Shown: positions 1 through 4,804 of the stretch, one piece after another
Position numbering within the stretch: the first letter of the stretch is position 1
Layout of the letters: each line of letters begins with the position of its first letter
Assembly: GCA_017543805.1 (NCBI GenBank)
Contig: JAFYFK010000208.1
Location: 1-5,228 of the forward strand
Length of the DNA stretch: 5,228 nucleotides
Direction: 5' to 3'
Source: Bacillota bacterium
Lineage (GTDB): Bacteria; Bacillota; Clostridia; Peptostreptococcales; Anaerovoracaceae
Program-made: the position numbers and the translations under genes
The notes under the pieces: model-generated
Told to the model about the DNA's origin: nothing
Databases searched by the model: none
What the model saw: the letters and a program-made list of their open reading frames with translations, nothing else

Positions 1-21
1 AACTACATACTTTAACAAAAT

Positions 22-50
22 ATTATATCAAATATATCTTTTATTAGGAA
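22..50 (-). promoter_or_regulatory. Candidate sigma-A promoter with extended -10, for a gene beyond the left edge
   Basis: The minus strand reads TGATATAAT here, a perfect TATAAT -10 box (22-27) with the TG of an extended -10. The hexamer 17 nt upstream (45-50, TTCCTA) matches the -35 consensus at only 3 of 6 positions, so recognition would rest on the extended -10. It lies downstream of the metK terminator and points out of the window, which suits the start of a next minus-strand gene. The DNA is AT-rich, so a chance match is possible. Confidence 0.35.
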
Positions 51-90
51 GAGCCGCTTCCCGGCGAAAAATGCATTCAAATCCGTAACG

Positions 91-131
91 GAAAAGAAAA
101 ACAGACGTGACCTCAGCGGTCACGCCTGTTT
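91..131 (-). terminator. Intrinsic terminator after metK
   Basis: In the minus-strand transcript, positions 131-118 and 112-99 form a 14-bp stem around a 5-nt loop (113-117), followed at once by a U-rich tract (TTTTTCTTTT, running to 91). One pair is a G-U wobble in the minus-strand RNA but an A-C mismatch in the plus-strand RNA. The T-tract also lies on the minus-strand side, so the terminator is oriented to end metK transcription. Confidence 0.9.
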
Positions 132-168
132 CAGCATAATCCCAAATTATATCTTTTCAGTTCAACCT

Positions 169-227
169 TAAAGCAGACTCTCTGATCTGTCTGATGCCAG
201 ACGGCGCAGCCGTCTCTTCCTGCTTTA
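169..227 (-). other. Inverted-repeat structure overlapping the metK stop codon
   Basis: A perfect 8-bp inverted repeat (TAAAGCAG at 227-220 and CTGCTTTA at 176-169, minus strand) encloses a second hairpin with a 7-bp stem, AGACGGC/GCCGTCT, and a 3-nt loop (199-215). The metK TAA is the first three bases of the outer stem. No U-tract follows, so this is not a terminator. It may be a 3' untranslated structure that slows mRNA decay. The pairing is visible in the sequence, but the role is a guess. Confidence 0.4.
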
Positions 228-1370
228 GAGACCTGCGTCAGCTTTGAGGGCCGCAGCTTTGTCGGTCTTTTCCCAGGTAAAGTCCGGGTCGTCCTCGCGG
301 CCGAAATGCCCGTAAGCCGCAGTCTTGCGGTAGATGGGCCTGCGCAACTGAAGATCGCGGATTATCGCCGCCGGGCGGAAATCGAAGTTCTTTACGACAA
401 TGTCGGCTATCTCTTCGTCAGGCAGCTTTCCCGTGCCCTCTGTATCGACCATGACGGAAACCGGTTCGGCAACGCCTATGGCATACGCCAGCTGAATAAG
501 GCAGCGGTCCGCAATGCCGGACGCCACGACGTTCTTTGCTGCCCAGCGCGCTGCGTAGCAGGCGGAGCGGTCGACCTTTGTGGGGTCCTTTCCGGAGAAG
601 CAGCCGCCTCCGTGCGGGGCATAGCCGCCATAGGTGTCAACGATTATCTTTCTGCCGGTAAGGCCGGAATCCCCGTACGGCCCGCCTATAACAAAGCGGC
701 CGGTCGGATTGACCAGATATTTAGTATCCGCGTCCATAAGTTCCGCGGGAATAACAGCCTTTACTACGTGCTCCAGCAGATCTGCCTTGATCTGTTCCTG
801 CGTAACGTCCGGGTCGTGCTGGGTGGAGATCAGCACTGTGTCGACGCGCACAGGCTTGTTGTCTTTGTCATATTCCACAGTGACCTGCGTTTTTCCGTCC
901 GGACGCAGATATTTTATAGTTCCGTCCTTGCGTACGTCGGCAAGCCTCTTTGCGAGCCTGTGCGCAAGGGATATAGGCATTGGCATAAGTTCCGGAGTCT
1001 CGGTGCAGGCATAGCCGAACATAATGCCCTGGTCGCCGGCGCCGTCAAGGTCTACGCCCATAGCGATGTCCGGAGACTGGCGGTGAATGGAGGACATTAC
1101 GCCGCAGGACAGCGCGTCAAAACCGTATTCAGCCTTTGTGTAGCCAATATCCTCTATGACTTCCCGGGCGATCTCCTGAAACTCGATGTAGCCCTTGGTT
1201 GTCAGTTCTCCCATTATGTTGCACAGGCCGGTCGTGACGCAGGTCTCACAGGCCACGCGGCTTAAAGGATCCTGCTTGAGCGCCTCGTCGAGGATGGCGT
1301 CGGAGATCTGGTCGCAGATCTTGTCAGGATGCCCCTCTGTTACAGATTCCGATGTAAATAATCTCTTCAT
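225..1370 (-). CDS. metK: S-adenosylmethionine synthetase (methionine adenosyltransferase)
   Basis: This cytosolic enzyme makes S-adenosylmethionine from methionine and ATP, releasing phosphate and pyrophosphate. The product feeds methylation, polyamine synthesis and radical-SAM enzymes. The protein has 381 residues, within the usual 380-400. Family marks include EGHPDK at residues 12-17 (the His-Asp pair of the ATP/metal site), the signature GAGDQGIMFGYA at 110-121, and the glycine-rich loop GGGCFSGKD at 254-262 followed by PTKVDRS. That loop has Cys257 where Ala is more common, which I expect to be tolerated. Cysteines at 41, 44 and 50 resemble other clostridial MetKs. The ATG is set by the ribosome binding site AGAAAGGG (1378-1385), 7 nt upstream. 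The gene is monocistronic behind a SAM-I riboswitch with its own promoter, so its product should repress it. Identification is secure. Confidence 0.98.
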   Translation of the reverse strand: MKRLFTSESVTEGHPDKICDQISDAILDEALKQDPLSRVACETCVTTGLCNIMGELTTKGYIEFQEIAREVIEDIGYTKAEYGFDALSCGVMSSIHRQSPDIAMGVDLDGAGDQGIMFGYACTETPELMPMPISLAHRLAKRLADVRKDGTIKYLRPDGKTQVTVEYDKDNKPVRVDTVLISTQHDPDVTQEQIKADLLEHVVKAVIPAELMDADTKYLVNPTGRFVIGGPYGDSGLTGRKIIVDTYGGYAPHGGGCFSGKDPTKVDRSACYAARWAAKNVVASGIADRCLIQLAYAIGVAEPVSVMVDTEGTGKLPDEEIADIVVKNFDFRPAAIIRDLQLRRPIYRKTAAYGHFGREDDPDFTWEKTDKAAALKADAGL

Positions 1371-1403
1371 TTTCTACCCTTTCTGAGCTCTTAAGAGAAC
1401 GAA

Positions 1404-1427
1404 ACGCCTCTTCCGAGGAAGAGGCGT
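1404..1427 (-). terminator. Riboswitch-controlled transcription terminator in the metK leader
   Basis: The minus-strand RNA forms a 10-bp perfect stem (11 if the closing C-G is counted) from 1427-1418 and 1413-1404 with a CUCG-type tetraloop, followed by an imperfect U-rich run (TTCGTTCTCTT). It sits between the SAM-I aptamer and the metK ribosome binding site. Its 5' arm and loop (1415-1422) can instead pair with the 3' strand of aptamer helix P1 (from about 1439 to 1446), so the two structures exclude each other. SAM binding should therefore favour the terminator. Confidence 0.88.
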
Positions 1428-1442
1428 GTATCAGCGTTCTTT

Positions 1443-1561
1443 CCTCATCTTTCGGATATTTCCGTAGGACTTGGCACCTTCGCACCGTCTTTCGCCGTTA
1501 GCGACGACCTGCGGGTTGCCGGGCTTCACAGGGCCTATTCCCTCAGCCTCTCTTGATGAGC
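1443..1561 (-). ncRNA. SAM-I (S-box) riboswitch aptamer
   Basis: The minus strand carries the conserved S-box core in order: the P1 5' strand CUCAUC (1560-1555), AAGAGAGGCUGAGGGA, GGCCCUGUGAAGCCCGGCAACC in P2 and the junction (1532-1511), the P3 arm, GGUGCCAAGUCC, a P4 hairpin closed by CGGA/UCCG, and the P1 3' strand GAUGAG (1449-1444). This class binds S-adenosylmethionine and usually ends transcription of methionine and SAM genes when SAM is plentiful. Here it precedes metK, a standard target. The kink-turn and P3 pairing were read by eye rather than with a covariance model, but the core matches are unmistakable. Confidence 0.97.
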
Positions 1562-1578
1562 TCTGTATTTGATAGCAT

Positions 1579-1607
1579 ATGTTAGCACGGGCAAATGCCG
1601 CTGTCAA
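1579..1607 (-). promoter_or_regulatory. metK: Promoter of the SAM riboswitch-metK unit
   Basis: On the minus strand a perfect TTGACA -35 box (1602-1607) is followed after 17 nt by TAACAT (1579-1584), a 4 of 6 match to the -10 consensus. TG sits one base upstream, giving an extended -10. The predicted transcription start near 1572 is about ten nucleotides before the aptamer P1 helix, as expected for an S-box leader. It starts only 28 nt beyond the stop of the preceding gene. Confidence 0.8.
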
Positions 1608-1635
1608 TCAGTCAATTGCGTGCTTTTGTATCGGT

Positions 1636-2400
1636 TTACCGTTTTTTGTACAGGACGAGTTCCGGATCCGCTCCACCCTCTTTGTAAGTGCAGACAAGGA
1701 TAAAGTCCATGTTTGCGAGGACCCCGAAACACCGATCTCCGCCAAACTCCGATTCCAGCTGATTTCCCAGATATGTAGTCTGGTCGTCCAGGAATCTGAC
1801 CTTCGCTCCGTTGGGCAGCCTGTACTCCAGATTAACGAAGCTCCCGACAAGCGCGTTGAGCTTTTCGAGCTTCGGCATCCCCTCGATATTCAGCGCGTTT
1901 ATCTCTTCGATCAGCTTCTCCTTGAACTCGTCAAACTGTCCGCCGTCGCTCAGTTCCTCGTATCTCTTCCAGTAATCCAGTTTGGGCAACGTCCCTTTCA
2001 GGTAAGCGCGCGCCTGGTCCTCGGTAAAGTTTTCGTTTACCATATTGTGAACGCACACTTCGATCAGGTCGTCCATATTGCTGTAGGTGTATGTGCCGTC
2101 GGCAAAACACCATTTGCAGTAATCCTCGTTGAGGCTGCCGTCAGCGTTCCTTCCGATGATGCTGTCGTCCAGAGGCATGCCGCAGCATTGGCAGATCAGC
2201 TTATGGGGCGACCCGAGTATCGTATTGATAGAGACATTGAAAAGCTTTGAGAGTATCTTAAGCGTCTCTGTATTCGGCACAGTCTCGCCGTTTTCCCAGC
2301 GCGATACCGCCTGCCTGGTGACAAAGGCCTTTTCAGCTAATTCGTCCTGAGAAAGACCGTTCATGGTCCTGAGTTGGTATATTACATTCTGAGCGTCCAT
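1636..2400 (-). CDS. XRE-family HTH protein with zinc ribbon and unknown C-terminal domain
   Basis: This is probably a DNA-binding regulator in the cytosol; its targets and signal are unknown. Residues about 5-60 form an XRE/Cro-type helix-turn-helix (LSQDELAEKAFVTRQAVSRW within it). Residues about 68-147 resemble the putative zinc ribbon family often found behind such HTHs in Clostridia, with two CxxC pairs, Cys70/Cys73 in CQCCGMPL and Cys95/Cys98 in YCKWC; Cys72 is an extra thiol. Residues about 180-254 form a basic-ended domain (KVRFLDDQTTYLGNQ ... LYKKR) that I cannot assign. The ATG has a strong site, GGGAGGTG, 7 nt upstream (2408-2415). A TAGAAT box at 2434-2439 could be its -10, but no good -35 was found. 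No terminator separates it from the metK promoter, so readthrough into the riboswitch is possible. The HTH call is firm, the zinc ribbon likely. Confidence 0.88.
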   Translation of the reverse strand: MDAQNVIYQLRTMNGLSQDELAEKAFVTRQAVSRWENGETVPNTETLKILSKLFNVSINTILGSPHKLICQCCGMPLDDSIIGRNADGSLNEDYCKWCFADGTYTYSNMDDLIEVCVHNMVNENFTEDQARAYLKGTLPKLDYWKRYEELSDGGQFDEFKEKLIEEINALNIEGMPKLEKLNALVGSFVNLEYRLPNGAKVRFLDDQTTYLGNQLESEFGGDRCFGVLANMDFILVCTYKEGGADPELVLYKKR

Positions 2401-2455
2401 ACGATAACACCTCCCGCACTTATTTCTGCTGTAATTCTAATACAGAGATATGCGC

Positions 2456-2477
2456 AATAAAAGCAACTGGCTGTTGC
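2456..2477 (-). terminator. Weak candidate terminator after the glycerate kinase gene
   Basis: The minus strand has GCAAC and GTTGC arms (2473-2477 and 2463-2467) around a 5-nt loop, followed by TTTTATT (2456-2462). The stem is only 5 bp, extendable by three G-U wobbles. It lies 31 nt past the glycerate kinase stop codon. Position and T-run support termination, but the short stem suggests it is leaky. Confidence 0.4.
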
Positions 2478-2508
2478 CCCGTTCCGGAATTCCAATGCTG
2501 ATGCAGGC

Positions 2509-3747
2509 TTATACCTGCGCTCTTACCAGGGCGACCGAGACGTCGTTGACGTTGGTGCCGGTGGCGCCGGTAATTACCAGCGCGTCAACGGCTTTGAGCG
2601 CGTTGTAGGCGTCGTTTTCCTTAAGGACTGCCTGAATATCCAGGCCGGCAGCTTCCAGAAGCGCCCGTGTCTTACCGGTGACTATCCCGCCGGCCGCGTC
2701 AGTCGGGCCGTCAGTGCCGTCGGAACCGACAGATAATACGGCAATATTTTCATGACCGGAGATCTGTTCAGCGGCGGCAAGCGCAAGTTCCTGGTTTCTG
2801 CCGCCCTTGCCCTTGCCGGTAAGATGGACCACGGTCTCGCCGCCGGCGATAAACGCCAGGTTTTTACCGTCACGCGCATGGCTTACGGCGACAGAACCGA
2901 GGAATGAGCCGGCGTCCCGAGCTTCACAGCAGAGCAGGTCTGTCAGATATACCGGTTCATAACCCAATTCTTCCGCAGCTTTTGCCGCCGCCGCGCAAAG
3001 CTCGCGCACGCTGCCGTTGACGAAGGATTCCACATTGTCCAGCTGCTTCGGCGTCTCTGTATGAAGTAGAGCCTCTGCATCAGCAGAGAGTTCCAGGCCG
3101 AAACGCTCCGCGGCAGCAAGAGCATCCACGCAGGTCGAGGTATCTGGGGCCGCGGGCCCGGAAGCTATCATATCCAGCGGATCTCCCAGGATATCGCTCA
3201 GCACGATCTGGACTACCCTTGCCGGCGCGCAGGCCTGGGCAAACCTGCCTCCCTTTACGGCGGAAAGACGTTTTCTGATCATATTCATGGATACTATATC
3301 CATGCCTTTTGCGAGCATCTGCCCGGTGATCTCCTGAAGCTCTTCAGGAGGCACCAGAGGCGCTTCGAACAATGCGCTTCCGCCGCCGGAAACGAGGAAC
3401 AGGACAGTATCCCCCGCGCCAAGCCCCGAGACAAGTTCCAGCGCCCTGCGCGCGCCGGCAAAGGAATTTTCGTCCGGCACGGGATGCCCAGCCTCGACGA
3501 GTTCCAGACTGCCTATCGGGCCTTTTACGTGGTCGTATTTAGTTATGACTATTCCTGCGGAAACGCGTCCTCCGAGCTCGTCGTACGCGGCCTTTGCCAT
3601 CTGCCAGGCCGCTTTGCCTATGGCAACGAGGACGATGCGGCCGCAAAGCCCCGTGCCATTCAGCGTCCGCCGCACCGCCGCGTCCGGCAGCACAGCTCCT
3701 ATCGATTCCTGTATTATCTTTTTCCCGTCTTCAATGATACTGGACAT
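2509..3747 (-). CDS. Glycerate kinase, type-2 (DUF4147/MOFRL family)
   Basis: This cytosolic enzyme is predicted to phosphorylate D-glycerate with ATP, most likely to 2-phosphoglycerate, linking glycerate, tartrate or serine-derived carbon to glycolysis. Relatives are named GckA or TtuD. The 412 residues are about the usual length. The N-terminal DUF4147 domain shows AIGKAAWQM (42-50), AGHPVPDENS (86-95), the glycine loop VSGGGSA (119-125), MIRKRLSAVKGGR (156-168) and SDILGDPLDMIASGP (184-198). The C-terminal MOFRL domain shows GGETVVHLTGKGKGGRNQE (302-320), SVGSDGTDGPTDAAGG (339-354), NDAYNAL (378-384) and GATGTNVND (394-402). All motifs are intact. The ATG has AAGGAG (3754-3759) 6 nt upstream, lying in the 16-nt gap after the HTH-Uma2 gene, so the two are probably cotranscribed. 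No glycerate dehydrogenase or transporter is present in the window. Confidence 0.95.
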   Translation of the reverse strand: MSSIIEDGKKIIQESIGAVLPDAAVRRTLNGTGLCGRIVLVAIGKAAWQMAKAAYDELGGRVSAGIVITKYDHVKGPIGSLELVEAGHPVPDENSFAGARRALELVSGLGAGDTVLFLVSGGGSALFEAPLVPPEELQEITGQMLAKGMDIVSMNMIRKRLSAVKGGRFAQACAPARVVQIVLSDILGDPLDMIASGPAAPDTSTCVDALAAAERFGLELSADAEALLHTETPKQLDNVESFVNGSVRELCAAAAKAAEELGYEPVYLTDLLCCEARDAGSFLGSVAVSHARDGKNLAFIAGGETVVHLTGKGKGGRNQELALAAAEQISGHENIAVLSVGSDGTDGPTDAAGGIVTGKTRALLEAAGLDIQAVLKENDAYNALKAVDALVITGATGTNVNDVSVALVRAQV

Positions 3748-3763
3748 CTCAAACTCCTTCCGA

Positions 3764-4627
3764 TCACTCTTTTTCCTGAGGCGTTTCTCCTGCCGCGGGC
3801 GGCCAGGCCATATAGTCCGCCACCGCCGCGAAATCTATTACACAGTCGCCGTTATAGATCCTTACAGGAACCTCTGACCTGAATCCGTAAATAGTCGGCA
3901 TTAGTCCGGTGTTAACGAAATCATAAACAAGTACTTTTTCAAGCTCAGGATCTACGATCCAATACTCCTTTACACCGGAATAGTAATATTTAAGCAGCTT
4001 CCGGTTGTAGTCATTCTCTTTATTTGACGGTGAAACTATCTCCAGGACAAAGTCCGGGGCGCCTACGATACGTCCGTAACGAATCAGAGAAGGGTCGCAA
4101 AGTATGCTAAGATCAGGTATTACAACAGTCTTGCTGTCTGCATCCAGCTGAACATCCACAGGTCCGGGAATTACTTTGCAGTTGCCTCCCTTCTTTTTTA
4201 TATAATCCCTGAATTGAACAATGAGCTCCGTAATCGCAAAACCGTGGACCGGATCCGGGCTGCCCATATCGTAAAACACTCCGTCTATAAGCTCTATCCG
4301 CGTATAATCAGGCGTTTTAAGATATTCCTCAACGGTGCCCGGTCCAACATCCTCCCTTGTCCTGCGATAATTAACAGCTGTTTCCCGAACATAGACAGCA
4401 TTCATATCCATTGCAGGGAGATCGTAACCGAGATTGTTCGGCCTTCCATCCTGATATTTACTGAAGACGCTCTCCAGCTTCTGAAGAGTATCGTAACGCG
4501 GGCTTTCCGTCTTATGCTGGAATATTCGCTGTACGGTTATAAGCGGTACGCCGGACATATCTGATATCATCTGATATGTAAAGCCCAACTCCTTCTTTTT
4601 ATTCTTCATCTGATCGATAGTCATCAT
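3764..4627 (-). CDS. HTH-Uma2 fusion: DNA-binding domain joined to a PD-(D/E)XK-like (DUF820) domain
   Basis: The biological role is unknown. Residue numbers here count from the upstream TTG. Residues about 4-57 look like an XRE/lambda-repressor-type helix-turn-helix (MISDMSGVPLITVQRIF). After a linker, residues about 97-270 form a Uma2 domain of the restriction-endonuclease-like fold: TVEEYL, IELIDGVFYDM (112-122), VIPDLSIL (170-177), DFVLEIVSPSN (193-203) and RKLLKYYYSGVKEYWIVDP (210-228). Asp173, Glu197 and the lysines at 211/214 are the likely active-site set, so it is probably not a dead nuclease, although activity in this family is poorly established. It starts its own transcript behind a strong promoter and probably shares it with the glycerate kinase gene 16 nt downstream. 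Three start codons in a row (TTG 4630, ATG 4627, ATG 4624) are possible. I chose 4627 because TTG lies only 2 nt from the GGGG ribosome-binding sequence. Confidence 0.9.
   Translation of the reverse strand: MMTIDQMKNKKKELGFTYQMISDMSGVPLITVQRIFQHKTESPRYDTLQKLESVFSKYQDGRPNNLGYDLPAMDMNAVYVRETAVNYRRTREDVGPGTVEEYLKTPDYTRIELIDGVFYDMGSPDPVHGFAITELIVQFRDYIKKKGGNCKVIPGPVDVQLDADSKTVVIPDLSILCDPSLIRYGRIVGAPDFVLEIVSPSNKENDYNRKLLKYYYSGVKEYWIVDPELEKVLVYDFVNTGLMPTIYGFRSEVPVRIYNGDCVIDFAAVADYMAWPPAAGETPQEKE
4555..4579. repeat. Intragenic inverted repeat rich in GATAT
   Basis: ACATATC (4555-4561) and GATATGT (4573-4579) are a perfect 7-bp inverted repeat with an 11-nt spacer that itself holds the palindrome TGATATCA (4562-4569). 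GATAT thus occurs four times in 25 bp, twice on each strand. It lies inside the HTH-coding part of the HTH-Uma2 gene, about 110 bp downstream of its promoter. It could be an auxiliary operator or a by-product of the encoded TYQMISDM. Confidence 0.35.
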
Positions 4628-4632
4628 CAAAT

Positions 4633-4636
4633 CCCC
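4633..4636 (-). promoter_or_regulatory. Weak ribosome binding site that decides the HTH-Uma2 start
   Basis: GGGG on the minus strand is the only purine-rich Shine-Dalgarno-like stretch before the gene. It is 2 nt from the TTG at 4630, 5 nt from the ATG at 4627 and 8 nt from the ATG at 4624. Either ATG is therefore better placed than the TTG. It is clearly weaker than the sites of the other genes here, suggesting low translation. Confidence 0.45.
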
Positions 4637-4689
4637 GTCTATATCGTATTTATATCGCGTTTGTGTCTAATTTGTATCATAATTATATC
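4635..4689 (-). repeat. Five degenerate 11-nt direct repeats over the HTH-Uma2 -10 box and leader
   Basis: Read on the minus strand, five consecutive 11-mers are GATATAATTAT (4679-4689), GATACAAATTA (4668-4678), GACACAAACGC (4657-4667), GATATAAATAC (4646-4656) and GATATAGACGG (4635-4645). All start with GA, the third base is T or C, A is always fourth and sixth, and most share GATAYAAA. The first unit contains the TATAAT -10 box and the last reaches the ribosome binding site. Eleven bases is close to one helical turn, so all units face the same side of the DNA. I read this as a possible operator, perhaps for the HTH domain of the gene itself. Confidence 0.55.
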
Positions 4690-4709
4690 AAACGAAGCGC
4701 GCGAGTCAA
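4682..4709 (-). promoter_or_regulatory. Strong sigma-A promoter of the HTH-Uma2/glycerate kinase unit
   Basis: The minus strand has TTGACT (-35, 5 of 6, 4704-4709), a 16-nt spacer and a perfect TATAAT (-10, 4682-4687) with the TG of an extended -10. The predicted start near 4675 gives a leader of roughly 45-50 nt. It lies just past the terminator of the upstream AIM24-type gene, so the two-gene unit is independent of it. The -10 falls within the first 11-nt repeat. Confidence 0.85.
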
Positions 4710-4740
4710 GCATCCGGGGCAAAACTTCACAATGCCGCAA

Positions 4741-4773
4741 ATATGAAGAAGCCGCCCGGAATATCCGGACGGC
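4741..4773 (-). terminator. Intrinsic terminator after the AIM24-type gene
   Basis: On the minus strand GCCGTCCGG (4773-4765) pairs with CCGGGCGGC (4759-4751) across a 5-nt loop. The stem is 9 bp with one G-U wobble, which would be an A-C mismatch in plus-strand RNA. A moderate U-rich run (TTCTTCATATT) follows. It begins 31 nt after the AIM24-type stop codon and ends about 30 nt before the next promoter. An A-run on the other flank could also give some plus-strand termination, but no plus-strand gene is present. Confidence 0.75.
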
Positions 4774-4804
4774 CCTTTTGTTAAATTCTATTAATTTTGA
4801 CCGA

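Noticed and set aside
146..151. A TATAAT on the minus strand between metK and its terminator
   Set aside because: It sits just upstream of the terminator hairpin with no gene before the stop signal and no good -35, so a promoter there makes little sense.
306..1265. Long open frame of 319 codons on the plus strand
   Set aside because: It lies wholly antisense to metK, whose protein is unmistakable. It has no ribosome binding site and no recognisable domain; it arises from the codon usage of metK.
1579..2250. Plus-strand open frame of 223 codons
   Set aside because: It covers the antisense of the zinc-ribbon regulator and runs through the metK promoter. The minus-strand protein has clear domains and a strong ribosome binding site.
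2484..2493. Small palindromes (TTCCGGAA, GGAATTCC) between the kinase and regulator genes
   Set aside because: Eight-base palindromes are expected by chance and do not fit a promoter position.
2503..2518. Hairpin GCAGG/CCTGC around the glycerate kinase stop codon
   Set aside because: Only 5 bp with no T-run; part of it is coding sequence. Probably incidental.
3484..3882. Two overlapping plus-strand open frames (3484-3882 and 3545-3877)
   Set aside because: Both are antisense to the kinase/Uma2 junction, are low-complexity Arg/Pro-rich at the end, and lack ribosome binding sites.
4635..4689. CRISPR-like array
   Set aside because: The 11-nt units are contiguous, degenerate and have no spacers, so this is not a CRISPR array; treated as a possible operator.
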